41,945 nt of DNA from a virus (IMGVR_UViG_3300047320_000062:1-41945), one strand, 5' to 3'; shown: positions 29,200 to 36,883, counted from the first letter of the stretch. Numbers and translations are program-made. Notes: a model not told the origin generated them from the letters alone.

Positions 29200-30555
29200 A
29201 TGAGCAGCATCACGGTTCAGGAGATCGCGGAGCTTGGTCACACCTTTGCGGCGGTCCGCAACGGCAAGGTGATCCACGTCAAGCGCGCCGACAACAACAA
29301 GACGGTCTGCGGCAAGGTGACCACGGGGGACGTGCTCCGGTCGGACGCCACGGACGCGAACATCTGCGTTGCCTGCCGCATCGTCATCCAGAAGGGTCAA
29401 GAGTCTCAGGTTGAGTTGACTGAGGTTGATGCAGCCGGTATCGTGTCCAACCTCATGGAAAGCCTCACCAAGGGGCAGACCGAGACCGAGGGGAACACGG
29501 AAATGGCTGAGACCAAGAGCACGGACAAGCACGCTGAGACCGTTGAGCAGATCGCTGCGAACATCGAGCGTGCCGGTTCGCTCGCTGAGGCTGAGAACAC
29601 GGACGGGCTTGAGGAGCTTGGTAAGGAGACTGAGACCCTGATCTCTGGTCTTCCGACGCGCGGCAAGACTCCGGCGGGTGACAAGACGTGGGCTCAGTTC
29701 AAGCAGGAGTCTCGGAACGCGTTCCGTGACGCTGCCACGGTCGCCGAGAAGCCCAAGGCCGCTGAGGTGGTCGTGCTTGAGACCACTGAGGACTACCGCG
29801 AGGTTGAGGGCATGGATGCTCTCATTGACGAGGGCGCGGGGGTCATCTCGGAGGGTGTCACCCTTCACCTCAAGGCTTCTCAGACGGCGTACAACCTCGG
29901 TCGCAAGCTCCTTGACGTTCGCCTCAAGCTCAAGGTCAAGGGTGCCCCGGACCTCAAGGCCAAGTCTCAGGCGTACCGCGACGCGTCCGGCGCCCTCAAG
30001 GCAAAGGCAATCATGCAGCTCCGTGAGGGGGGCGTTGACGAGTTTGACGCTCAGGAAGCTGCTGAGAAGCTGTGGAAGTCCATGAACAACCAGACGGGCG
30101 ACGTGCTCGCGGACTACGCCAAGGAGCTTGACGGCGTGCGGCGCGCTGACTTTGACAGCCTCTTCACTGAGGTTGCCAAGGCTCACCCGGCACTTGAGCC
30201 GTCTGAGGCCGTGTCCGCGTACTACGGCATTGACCTCGTCGGCCCCCGCGAAAAGGCCCGTCTCAAGGCCAAGGCAAAGGCTGAGCTTGCCGCTAAGGCT
30301 CAGGCGGCCCTTGAGGCCGGGAAGACGGACGAGGCCGAGGAGCTTGAGCACGAGGCTGAGGCACTGGACGGCAAGAAGGAACTCACCCTTGCCGAGAAGG
30401 TTGCCGCTGAGGGCAAGAAGCTGACCAAGGCCGTGAAGGTGCTGGACGAGGTTGAGCCGGACGAGCTGACCGACGAGGAGCGCAAGGCGGCGCGCGATCA
30501 GTACAACGCGCTGCGGGATCAGCTCAAGGCTCTCGCGGACAAGTTCGACCTGTAG
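29200..30555 (+). CDS. Large early protein: zinc-binding N-terminus and long charged helical body
   Basis: 451 residues from ATG 29200 with GAGGGGGA upstream (an in-frame start at 29068 lies before the promoter). Residues 1-70 show GKVIHVKRADNNKTVCGKVTT and ICVACRIV, an H-x(n)-CG-x(n)-CxxC pattern also seen in the 30661 product. The next 100 residues are Glu/Thr-rich. From about 190 on a helical domain follows (EGMDALIDEGAGVISEGVTLHLKASQTAYNLGRKLLDVRL), and the last 120 residues are Lys/Glu/Ala-rich coiled coil. No enzyme motif was seen. Strong promoter, good ribosome site and biased codons suggest high expression. Function unknown. Confidence 0.78.
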   Translation: MSSITVQEIAELGHTFAAVRNGKVIHVKRADNNKTVCGKVTTGDVLRSDATDANICVACRIVIQKGQESQVELTEVDAAGIVSNLMESLTKGQTETEGNTEMAETKSTDKHAETVEQIAANIERAGSLAEAENTDGLEELGKETETLISGLPTRGKTPAGDKTWAQFKQESRNAFRDAATVAEKPKAAEVVVLETTEDYREVEGMDALIDEGAGVISEGVTLHLKASQTAYNLGRKLLDVRLKLKVKGAPDLKAKSQAYRDASGALKAKAIMQLREGGVDEFDAQEAAEKLWKSMNNQTGDVLADYAKELDGVRRADFDSLFTEVAKAHPALEPSEAVSAYYGIDLVGPREKARLKAKAKAELAAKAQAALEAGKTDEAEELEHEAEALDGKKELTLAEKVAAEGKKLTKAVKVLDEVEPDELTDEERKAARDQYNALRDQLKALADKFDL

Positions 30556-30556
30556 G

Positions 30557-30578
30557 CAGTTGCTGAATTCAGGAACTG
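30557..30578. promoter_or_regulatory. Operator-like palindrome, copy 15, joined to a terminator
   Basis: Halves CAGTTGCTGAA / TTCAGGAACTG. It starts 1 nt after the stop of the 29200 gene, and its last base is the first base of the terminator stem at 30578. Confidence 0.75.
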
Positions 30579-30628
30579 AGAGACCCCCTACCAAGCCCCC
30601 AGCAAGGTAGGGGGTCTCTCCCTTTGGT
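30578..30628 (+). terminator. Strong intrinsic terminator
   Basis: Perfect 15-bp stem GAGAGACCCCCTACC (30578-30592) with GGTAGGGGGTCTCTC (30606-30620), 13-nt loop, tail CCCTTTGG. Confidence 0.9.
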
Positions 30629-30660
30629 CCCACTGTCTCTAGAGCGCAAGGAGTGCAAGC

Positions 30661-31146
30661 ATGACCGACGAGACGGCCCGTTGGGTGACGCTGCGACTGA
30701 CCGAGTCTGACCTAGACCTGATTGCGGCGGTTCTGACTCAGACGGCTGAGGCGCACGAGAAGCTGTGGAAGTCCCCGCATGCTGTACCGCGCAAGCTCGT
30801 TGAACGGGCTGAGAGCTGCACGAGGCTCGCAGCTAGCTTGGACGCCGCATGGGAGGTTGCCGCTCCCGAGTCTGCCCCCGCTGAGTCTGCGGAGAGCACG
30901 TTCGGTATCGGCCCGGATGATGGGTTGGACCACGTGACCAGCGGGACCAACAAGTACGCGGCACTGTGCGGCAAGCGTCTGACGTCTTGGTGGACGGAGG
31001 GGCAACAGGACCCCTTGACGCGTAAGTGGTGTGCGTACTGCCAGAGTGAGGCTGCCTTCAAGGACACTGTTACGTGCGCTGACCCTGAGTGCGATAGTGG
31101 CCCGGCCCATGGCTCCGCCTACTGCCTGCGTCACGAACAGCGCTGA
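30661..31146 (+). CDS. Protein with two small zinc-binding motifs
   Basis: 161 residues from ATG 30661 (CAAGGAG upstream). The N-terminal half is helical (LDLIAAVLTQTAEAHEKLWKSPHAVPRKLVERAESCTRLAASLDAAWEV). From about 90: DHVTSGTNKYAALCGKRLTSWWTEG...KWCAYCQSE repeats the H-x(n)-CG-x(n)-CxxC plan of the 29200 product, and CADPECDSGPAHGSAYCLRHEQR adds a second Cys/His knuckle. Probably a nucleic-acid- or protein-binding early protein; function unknown. Confidence 0.72.
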   Translation: MTDETARWVTLRLTESDLDLIAAVLTQTAEAHEKLWKSPHAVPRKLVERAESCTRLAASLDAAWEVAAPESAPAESAESTFGIGPDDGLDHVTSGTNKYAALCGKRLTSWWTEGQQDPLTRKWCAYCQSEAAFKDTVTCADPECDSGPAHGSAYCLRHEQR

Positions 31147-31167
31147 GCGGCCCCCTGAGCCCCTTCT

Positions 31168-31205
31168 AGCCCCGTCTGACCCCTGAGGTTGGGCGGGGCT
31201 TTTTG
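31168..31205 (+). terminator. Intrinsic terminator
   Basis: AGCCCCG (31168-31174) pairs with CGGGGCT (31194-31200), tail TTTTTGC. Ends the 30661 unit. Confidence 0.85.
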
Positions 31206-31259
31206 CTGCCCTCAGACGGGCGTACAGCGGTTCACAGCGAGGGAGGTTCACCTATGGCA

Positions 31260-31366
31260 GATGACGAATGACGAAATGATGGTTAGTTCAGATCACCTAT
31301 ACAGACTCTCTCTTTAAGCTCTTGTGCGGGTAACCCGGATGATGACGAAAAACCGTCAGTCGTCAT
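31260..31366 (+). promoter_or_regulatory. Duplicated 107-bp regulatory block, copy B (partner 7458-7564)
   Basis: Ungapped partner of 7458-7564 at a constant offset of 23,802. TATACA (31298-31303) with AATGAT 17 nt upstream may be a promoter. Its end is an inverted repeat GATGACGA ... TCGTCATC (31340-31366). It precedes motif copy 2 and the exonuclease operon. Confidence 0.7.
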
Positions 31367-31379
31367 CCTGCCCGCTGTG

Positions 31380-31399
31380 AGGAAGTGTCTGCGCTCTAG
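31380..31399 (+). promoter_or_regulatory. AGGAAGTG-TGCGCTCTAG motif, copy 2
   Basis: AGGAAGTGTCTGCGCTCTAG, one base change pair from copy 1. It lies 14 nt after duplicated block B and 40 nt before the exonuclease start. Confidence 0.62.
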
Positions 31400-31439
31400 G
31401 CCACTCGTAAGCCAAACCGGCCAGAGAGAGGCACACACA

Positions 31440-32273
31440 ATGAGCCAGGTTCGCACCGTGATGCGCGGGGGTTCCCGCTTCTATGTTGACGCTGACACGC
31501 ACGCTCAGGCGCCGGGTGTCACGTCGGTTATCGGCATGCTGCCTAAGCCGTTCCTTGCCCCGTGGAATGGCAAGCTTGCCGCTGAGCTTGCGGTTGACTC
31601 GTTCGATTTCCTCAAGCAGATGTCTGAGACGGCCGGTCGTGAGGCTGCTGTTGACTACATCAAGGGTGCTGCTCGCCGGTACACCAAGATGCGTGCGGAG
31701 ATTGGATCGGACGCTCACGACCTGTTTGAGCGCATGATCCGGGGTGAGATTGTCCGGCGCGTGTCCCAGGATCTTGAGCCGTACCGCCGGAACTTTGATG
31801 AGTTCCTTGACGCTGTTCAGCCTGAGCTAGTCCGCGCGGAAGATGTCGCATGGTCGGACACGCACAACTACGCCGGATCCTTTGATGCGATCCTCCGTCT
31901 CAAGCTGAACGAGGACGGCATCCCTGACCCTTCGGGCGAGGTTGCAACGATCGTTGCCGACTGGAAGACCAGCAAGAGCACGTATGCGGATGTGGCCCTA
32001 CAGATGGCCGCTTACCGGCACGCTGACCGCCTCATTGACCCCGATGGCAACTCGTCTGCGTTCCCTGAGACGGATGGTGCTGCGGTTCTGCACATCACTC
32101 CGGAACAGTGGGCGCTTAAGCCGGTGCGTACTGATGACGAGGTCTTTGAGTTCTTCCTGACGCTGCGGAAGGTGTTCAACTGGGATCGTGAGGTCTCTAA
32201 GAAGGTGATTGGGCGTGCGATTGCCAAGAGCAGCAAGCGACTCGTCACGGGTACTGAGCGCCGTGCCCGCTAG
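31440..32273 (+). CDS. RecB-family exonuclease (PD-(D/E)XK)
   Basis: 277 residues from ATG 31440 (AGAGAGGC upstream; the frame extends to 31377 across motif copy 2). Motifs in order: PGVTSVIGMLPKPFLAPWNGKLAAE, GSDAHDLFERMIRGE (the His of Cas4/RecB-like nucleases), YAGSFDAILRLK (motif with Asp), VATIVADWKTSKSTYADVALQMAAYRHAD (the D-x-K core plus QMAAY). It probably resects DNA ends for phage recombination, together with the resolvase-like product at 33930. Confidence 0.88.
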   Translation: MSQVRTVMRGGSRFYVDADTHAQAPGVTSVIGMLPKPFLAPWNGKLAAELAVDSFDFLKQMSETAGREAAVDYIKGAARRYTKMRAEIGSDAHDLFERMIRGEIVRRVSQDLEPYRRNFDEFLDAVQPELVRAEDVAWSDTHNYAGSFDAILRLKLNEDGIPDPSGEVATIVADWKTSKSTYADVALQMAAYRHADRLIDPDGNSSAFPETDGAAVLHITPEQWALKPVRTDDEVFEFFLTLRKVFNWDREVSKKVIGRAIAKSSKRLVTGTERRAR

Positions 32274-32275
32274 TC

Positions 32276-32295
32276 GGGAAGTGCTTGCGCTCTAG
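32276..32295 (+). promoter_or_regulatory. GGGAAGTGCTTGCGCTCTAG motif, copy 3
   Basis: Starts 3 nt after the exonuclease stop; operator copy 16 follows 28 nt later, before the directionality factor gene. Confidence 0.65.
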
Positions 32296-32317
32296 GGCTA
32301 TCAGGAAGAGGAACGAG

Positions 32318-32351
32318 GGGGTCAGTTACTGAATCCAGTAGCTGACCCCCT
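32318..32351. promoter_or_regulatory. Operator-like palindrome, copy 16, in a terminator-like hairpin
   Basis: The 22-bp core is 32323-32344, halves CAGTTACTGAA / TCCAGTAGCTG (centre GAATCC). GGGGGT and ACCCCC flank it, giving a 15-bp stem GGGGGTCAGTTACTG / CAGTAGCTGACCCCC with AATC loop and a TT end: both operator and possible terminator between motif copy 3 and the directionality factor. Confidence 0.75.
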
Positions 32352-32395
32352 TGGCAACTCAACGCTCAATTCAACGACTTAGGGGAGAGACCTTT

Positions 32396-33085
32396 ATGGC
32401 TCTGCGCATCTTTGACACTGACCCGGACGCTAAGCCCAAGCCCAAGGTCACTTACGACAACGAGTTTGCGTTCCGGTTCCGGTCGGGCAAGATGAACGGC
32501 CGTAAGCCTATGTCTCTGGACGCGTGGCGTGTCACGACGGGTGACAAGGTGGTTGCCGACTCTATCGCTCAGCTTATGGGCGGTACTCCTCACGAGTGGG
32601 AGACCAGCAAGGATGATTTCCTTGAGGTGATGACCGGCAAGGATTCCGTTGAGGTTGTTATCTCCGGTGTCAAGGCCATTAAGTCGACGCTCATTCTGTG
32701 GGGTCAGCGTGGCCCTATTCATGAGTGCGATGGTGTTACGTCGCTTCTCGCGGATGACTACGGACAGCCGTGCGGTTGCCCTCAGCTTCTCGCGGAGCGC
32801 AAGAACATGGCCAAGTCTGGCCGTGGTCCTGCTCCGAACACCAAGGTTGAGTTTCGCCTCGCTGAGGATTATGAGCTTGGCCTTGGTCAGTTCGTGTCTA
32901 CGTCGTGGGAACTCGTCAAGGTTCTGCACGAGATTGAGAACGACCTTGAGCGGGTCGGGGGTGAGGCTCTTTGTGAGCTGTCCCTTGAGCTTGTGGAGTA
33001 TGACCACTCGACCTATGGCCGTGTGAGCTATCGCAAGCCGGTTATCAAGGTGATCAAGTCTTGGAACGAGGCGATTGCGGAGTGA
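32396..33085 (+). CDS. Recombination directionality factor, phiC31 Gp3-like
   Basis: 229 residues from ATG 32396 (AGGGGAGAG upstream; an in-frame ATG at 32351 lacks a ribosome site). It follows the pattern I know from phiC31 Gp3 and its many Streptomyces relatives: FRFRSGKMNGRKPMSLDAWRVTTGD, GGTPHEWETSKDDFLEVMTGKDSVEVVISG, HECDGVTSLLADDYGQPCGCP (paired Cys), AERKNMAKSGRGPAPNTKVEFRLAEDYELGLGQF. In phiC31 this protein binds the integrase and turns it towards attL x attR excision. Here the gene is 25 kb from int, in the early operon, as in phiC31. Confidence 0.85.
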   Translation: MALRIFDTDPDAKPKPKVTYDNEFAFRFRSGKMNGRKPMSLDAWRVTTGDKVVADSIAQLMGGTPHEWETSKDDFLEVMTGKDSVEVVISGVKAIKSTLILWGQRGPIHECDGVTSLLADDYGQPCGCPQLLAERKNMAKSGRGPAPNTKVEFRLAEDYELGLGQFVSTSWELVKVLHEIENDLERVGGEALCELSLELVEYDHSTYGRVSYRKPVIKVIKSWNEAIAE

Positions 33086-33255
33086 CCGCGCGTCCGTTCC
33101 AGGGGGTCTCTGACGAGGTGATCAGGGGCCCCCTTTGGGGGTTTGCGCCCAACGACCGTCCGGCCGTTCTGCATGAGCGTCGTCGTCGGTTTGGGCTGTC
33201 CGAAGATTTCGAATACCACGCAGGGGAGAGCGACGCATGGGCAAGCGAGGAGTAG
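33082..33255 (+). CDS. Small basic protein
   Basis: 57 residues from GTG 33082, overlapping the directionality factor stop (GTGA). It contains RPAVLHERRRRFGLSEDFEYH, a basic helix then acidic tail. No family was recognised. It overlaps the next gene by 19 nt; coupling to the directionality factor suggests a role in the same operon. Confidence 0.6.
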   Translation: MTARPFQGVSDEVIRGPLWGFAPNDRPAVLHERRRRFGLSEDFEYHAGESDAWASEE

Positions 33256-33533
33256 TCACGGATTACGCGGGTGAGGAGCTGTACAAGGGTGACCTTGTGG
33301 CTTACGCCGCGCGGCAGGGTAACCGGGTCCGCATGACGGATGCGATTGTTCTTGAGGTTACTGCCAAAAAGGCTCAGGTTGAGGGTGTGGGGTTCGTCCT
33401 CGTGCCGACGCTCAAGGTGCAGCCGACGGGGGATGAGTCGGGCTTCACGGCTCGTAAGACGACTGCCGCTCAGTGGATCGCCGCTGATCATGTCCGGCTG
33501 ATCACTCCGGGTGCCGTGCCCGACGAGGAGTAG
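33237..33533 (+). CDS. Small beta-rich hypothetical protein
   Basis: 98 residues from ATG 33237 (CAGGGGAGAG upstream). YAGEELYKGDLVAYAARQGNRVRMTDAIVLEVTAKKAQVEGVGF suggests a small barrel (SH3/KOW-like) fold by alternation of charged and hydrophobic residues; LKVQPTG and DHVRLITPG end it. No family was recognised with confidence. Confidence 0.65.
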   Translation: MGKRGVVTDYAGEELYKGDLVAYAARQGNRVRMTDAIVLEVTAKKAQVEGVGFVLVPTLKVQPTGDESGFTARKTTAAQWIAADHVRLITPGAVPDEE

Positions 33534-33545
33534 CCCGACCAACTA

Positions 33546-33590
33546 CGGCCGGATGGTGACCACTTGGTTGCTGTCCGGCCGTTTGTCGTT
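33546..33590 (+). terminator. Intrinsic terminator
   Basis: CGGCCGGA (33546-33553) pairs with TCCGGCCG (33574-33581), tail TTTGTCGTTTCC. Lies just before operator copy 17. Confidence 0.75.
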
Positions 33591-33595
33591 TCCGG

Positions 33596-33617
33596 CAGGT
33601 ACTGAATTCAGAAGCTG
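33596..33617. promoter_or_regulatory. Operator-like palindrome, copy 17
   Basis: Halves CAGGTACTGAA / TTCAGAAGCTG. It ends 7 nt before the ATG of the 33625 gene; its end GCTGAGGGG may double as ribosome site. Confidence 0.75.
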
Positions 33618-33624
33618 AGGGGTC

Positions 33625-33804
33625 ATGGACAAGGTTGTTAAGGCGGGGGCTGTCCCTGCCATGGGTGATGTTCGGGCGTTGGGGGATGGTGACACGTTGT
33701 GGCTTGAGCCTGCCATCCGTGAGGGTAAGGAGTGGTCTCGGTACGTGGACGCTGTACGGCATGCAGTGACGCGCGGTGCTGACGTGAGGTGGATCCGTGG
33801 CTAA
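33625..33804 (+). CDS. Small hypothetical protein
   Basis: 59 residues from ATG 33625 (GAGGGG upstream): MGDVRALGDGDTLWLEPAIR then EGKEWSRYVDAVRHAVTRGADVRWIRG. A short mixed alpha/beta sequence, no family recognised. It overlaps the next gene by 8 nt. Codon use matches neighbours. Confidence 0.6.
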   Translation: MDKVVKAGAVPAMGDVRALGDGDTLWLEPAIREGKEWSRYVDAVRHAVTRGADVRWIRG

Positions 33805-33937
33805 GCAGGTTGACCGTTCGTGGCGTGGGTTCTTCAATGACTGCCGTGAGGTGGTGCTCACTGCCCTTGCCCTGTCTGTCGTGGCCAACGGCGCGTTCAT
33901 GTTTGCCCGTTGGGTGGTGGGGGTGCTCAATGGCTAA
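33797..33937 (+). CDS. Small single-span membrane protein
   Basis: 46 residues from GTG 33797. The basic N-terminus (AKQVDRSWRGFFNDCREV) is followed by one membrane helix VLTALALSVVANGAFMFARWVVGV. It overlaps both neighbours (8 nt each), so the three small genes are co-translated. No family; an early membrane protein may affect host or superinfecting phage. Confidence 0.6.
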   Translation: MAKQVDRSWRGFFNDCREVVLTALALSVVANGAFMFARWVVGVLNG

Positions 33938-34319
33938 CCCGAACAAGGCCAAGGGGACGAGGCATGAGAGCGCGGTTCGGGACTTCCTGAACGCCTACCT
34001 TGCCGCGCATGCGGGGGTGGACGAGATTCCCTCTTGGGATGCTCGGCACGTTCGCAGGGTGGCGCAGATGGGCGCTAAGGACGTGGGCGACATGCACGCG
34101 TATCCGTTCGTGCTTGAGGCCAAGGACACGGCCAAGCATGACCTACCGGGGTTCATCGCTCAGGCGAACGACGAGGCGAAGAACGCCGGTTTCCCGTTTG
34201 GGGTGGCTGTCATCAAGCGCCGTAGCGCGGGTGTTGGCCGGTCGTATGTGTGCATGGACCTAGACACGTTCGCGGCTGTCCTCGTCAAGATCCGTGAGGC
34301 GTACCCGGAGGTGCCCTAG
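33930..34319 (+). CDS. Holliday-junction-resolvase-like nuclease
   Basis: 129 residues from ATG 33930, overlapping the previous gene. AKGTRHESAVRDFLNAYL (Glu in helix 1), GAKDVGDMHAYPFVLEAKDT (D...ExK core), GFIAQANDEAKNAGFPFGVAVIKRR and SYVCMDL follow the archaeal Hjc-type PD-(D/E)XK layout found in many phages. It probably cuts branched DNA in replication or packaging. Motif copy 4 starts at its stop codon. Confidence 0.82.
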   Translation: MANPNKAKGTRHESAVRDFLNAYLAAHAGVDEIPSWDARHVRRVAQMGAKDVGDMHAYPFVLEAKDTAKHDLPGFIAQANDEAKNAGFPFGVAVIKRRSAGVGRSYVCMDLDTFAAVLVKIREAYPEVP

Positions 34320-34337
34320 GAAGTGCTTGCGCTCAAG
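34318..34337 (+). promoter_or_regulatory. AGGAAGTGCTTGCGCTCAAG motif, copy 4
   Basis: Overlaps the TAG stop of the resolvase-like gene and lies 29 nt before the primase-helicase start. Confidence 0.65.
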
Positions 34338-34366
34338 GGATAGCAACAAGAGGGAGAGGAACTACG

Positions 34367-36808
34367 TTGCTGTTCAAGGATGTTCTTGCGCGCTTTGGTC
34401 AGGTTGAGGAGCAGTCGGACGGGGGTTATCTCGCGCTGTGTCCGGCGCATGGTGACTCTCGTCCGTCGCTCCGTATCTGGCGGGGTGATGATGACAAGGT
34501 CCGCATCACGTGCCGTTCCGGGTGCAAGCCGGGGGATGTGGTCAAGGCTGCCAACCTGACTTGGTCGGACATGTTCAACGCCAAGGGCGACGGGCTCACG
34601 GTGGCCAAGGAAAAGCCCGCGCTTGTGAACACTGCTCAGACGGCTGCTCTCGCAATGTACGTGGACGACACGGCCGGTTCGTTGCAGTCGCTTGAGGCCA
34701 ACTACGGCATTGTGCAAGCCCGTTCGTACTTGTTCGATCGGTTCGGGATTGGCCCGGAGCTTGCGCGTGACCTTGAGCTTGGCTTCTCGGGTGAGCGTTC
34801 GTTCCCGTTCGCGTCGCGTGCGTTCACCTCGTTCCCCCGTGTGACGGTTCCGTTCAAGAACTTCCGGGGGATCGTTCACGCGTTGCAGGGTCGGGACCTT
34901 TCGGGGAAGTGCCCGGGGCGGTGGGTTGGCCTCACGAACCCTGAGGGTGCCCGGTGGGGTCAGTACGGGGTGTTCCGGGGTCAGGGTGGCTATGGGGTCA
35001 CTCTGATCACTGAGGGGCCCGGAGACGCGCTTACAGCGGCTGCTGTGGGCTATGACGCTGTGGCGGTCCGGGGTGCTGCTCTGGCCGGTTCCCCGGAGCT
35101 TGTTGAGGAGCTTGCGCGGGGGCTTGAGGGTTCGCAAGTGATCGTGGCCGGTGACAACGACTCGGCCGGTAAGGGCTTCACCAAGCGTCTTGCCGCTGGT
35201 CTTTCAAAGCACGGAATCACGGTGTACGTCCTCAACATCCCTGCGGATGGTTGGGACTTGACTGACTGGCGTAACGACAACGCTGAGGGGTTCCCGGCTG
35301 CTCTGCACACGGCCGTGAAGCGTGCTGAGCCGTACAACGAGACGAAAGGTTTGCTTGTGGACGCTGCTACCGGCGCGCTTGTGCCGGATGCCACGACGGC
35401 TACCCGGGCTGTAGAACTGATCACTGAGTTCAGTGAGCGGTACGGGACTTCCGACGTGCTGAGCGCTCATGCGCTTGTGGCGTTCACGGGTGGAACTATC
35501 AAGCACGCAAAGGGACTTGGGTTCTACGTGTGGGATGGCAAGGTGTGGCACCAATCGGAAACCAAGGTGCGTCAGCTCATCCATTTCATGGGCGCGTCTC
35601 TGTCGGTTGCTGCTAGCACCATCCCGGATGCGGGGGAGCACACCAAGAAGATCGCTTCCCATTTCATGAACACGCGTAGCATTGACGCGCTCATTCGTGA
35701 GCTTAAGGCCGTGCCTGCCGTTCAGGTCTCGGCTGATGAGTTTGACGCTCGCCCTGAGCTTCTGTCGTTCTCTAACGGCACGGTGGATCTGCGTACGGGG
35801 GAGTTGCGTGCGCACGATAAGCGGGACATGTTGACTGCCTCGCTTCCGATCGAGTTTGACCCGGACGCCAAGGCTCCTCGTTGGGAAGCGTTCCTGTCTG
35901 AGATCATGCCGGGGCTTCCGGACATGCCCGCGTACCTTCGTCGCCTGTGTGGCTACGGCATTACGGGTAGCACGTCTGAGCAGTGCTTTGCGGTGCTGCA
36001 TGGATCCGGCGCGAACGGCAAGTCAGTCCTCACGGACACGCTCACTGAAGTGTTCGGGGAGATCACAACTACTACGGCGTTCAGCACGTTTGAGGACAAG
36101 GGCTCAGGCGGCATCCCGAACGACATTGCCGCTCTCCGTGGTGCACGGCTCGTGATGGCTTCTGAGGGTGACTCGGGTCGGCCCATGTCTGAGGCTGTCC
36201 TCAAGCGTGTGACGGGTAAGGACAAGGTCACTGCCCGGTTCATGCGTCAGGAGTTCTTCACGTTCGCCCCGACGTTCCTGATCATGCTTGCGACCAACCA
36301 CAAGCCTAATTTCAAGGGTCAGGATGAGGGGCTTTGGCGACGGGTCAAGATGATCCCGTTTAACCGGTACTTTGCGCCGGACGAGCGTGACTATGACCTG
36401 AGTGACAAGCTCCTCGCTGAGGCTCCGGGCATTGTGGCTTGGGCCGTCCGGGGTGCGGTCGAGTGGTTTGCCAACGGGCTACAGGATCCGGCTGCCGTGA
36501 AGAACGCCACCAAGGAGTTCCGCGAGACTGCCGACGGGTTGCAAGGGTTCATGCCGGGTGTCCTTGAGGCCACGGGCAACGAGGATGACCGGATCCTTGG
36601 CAACGAGGCGTTCAGCATGTATCTCGATTGGTGCGAGGCTGAGAACCTTCCGCAGAAGGAGCGTTGGCGACGCACGACGTTCTATCGCGCGATGGAAGAA
36701 CGCAAGGTGACGCGCCGGAAGACGGCACAGGGAATCACGCTGTTCGGTGTCCGTCCGATGCACCATGACGACACTCCGGCGGGTCCGGGCATCTTCGGCA
36801 ACGACTAG
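34367..36808 (+). CDS. Primase-helicase (CHC2/TOPRIM primase fused to D5-type SF3 helicase)
   Basis: 813 residues from TTG 34367 (GGGAGAGGA upstream). N-terminal zinc finger: CPAHGDSRPS (C25, H28) and ITCRSGC (two Cys). TOPRIM: LITEGPGDALTAAAVGYDAVAVRG (catalytic Glu) and VIVAGDNDSAGKGF (DxD). The C-terminal half (from about 490) carries a D5-N-like region and an SF3 helicase: Walker A LHGSGANGKSVLTD, Walker B RLVMASEGDSG, then ATNHKPNFKGQDEGLWRRVKMIPFNRYF (sensor and Arg finger). It lays primers and unwinds DNA at the phage fork, ahead of the phage polymerase. Confidence 0.94.
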   Translation: MLFKDVLARFGQVEEQSDGGYLALCPAHGDSRPSLRIWRGDDDKVRITCRSGCKPGDVVKAANLTWSDMFNAKGDGLTVAKEKPALVNTAQTAALAMYVDDTAGSLQSLEANYGIVQARSYLFDRFGIGPELARDLELGFSGERSFPFASRAFTSFPRVTVPFKNFRGIVHALQGRDLSGKCPGRWVGLTNPEGARWGQYGVFRGQGGYGVTLITEGPGDALTAAAVGYDAVAVRGAALAGSPELVEELARGLEGSQVIVAGDNDSAGKGFTKRLAAGLSKHGITVYVLNIPADGWDLTDWRNDNAEGFPAALHTAVKRAEPYNETKGLLVDAATGALVPDATTATRAVELITEFSERYGTSDVLSAHALVAFTGGTIKHAKGLGFYVWDGKVWHQSETKVRQLIHFMGASLSVAASTIPDAGEHTKKIASHFMNTRSIDALIRELKAVPAVQVSADEFDARPELLSFSNGTVDLRTGELRAHDKRDMLTASLPIEFDPDAKAPRWEAFLSEIMPGLPDMPAYLRRLCGYGITGSTSEQCFAVLHGSGANGKSVLTDTLTEVFGEITTTTAFSTFEDKGSGGIPNDIAALRGARLVMASEGDSGRPMSEAVLKRVTGKDKVTARFMRQEFFTFAPTFLIMLATNHKPNFKGQDEGLWRRVKMIPFNRYFAPDERDYDLSDKLLAEAPGIVAWAVRGAVEWFANGLQDPAAVKNATKEFRETADGLQGFMPGVLEATGNEDDRILGNEAFSMYLDWCEAENLPQKERWRRTTFYRAMEERKVTRRKTAQGITLFGVRPMHHDDTPAGPGIFGND

Positions 36809-36831
36809 CAACAACTGAACACACCCTGAGG

Positions 36832-36864
36832 GGTCAGCTACTGAATTCAGTAGTTGGCCCCTCT
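36832..36864. promoter_or_regulatory. Operator-like palindrome, copy 18, in a longer inverted repeat
   Basis: Core 36835-36856, halves CAGCTACTGAA / TTCAGTAGTTG. Flanking GGGGT and GCCCCT extend the repeat, followed by CTTGCG. It separates the primase-helicase gene from the polymerase gene. Confidence 0.75.
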
Positions 36865-36883
36865 TGCGTTGAGGGGAGAGAAC

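Noticed and set aside
28993-30633. 546-codon minus-strand open frame
   Set aside because: It mirrors the 29200 gene, whose promoter, ribosome site and zinc motif are clear; Leu/Arg/Val-rich composition is typical of antisense frames in high-GC DNA.
35204-36001. 265-codon minus-strand open frame
   Set aside because: Antisense shadow of the primase-helicase gene, with Arg/Leu-rich sequence and no start signals.
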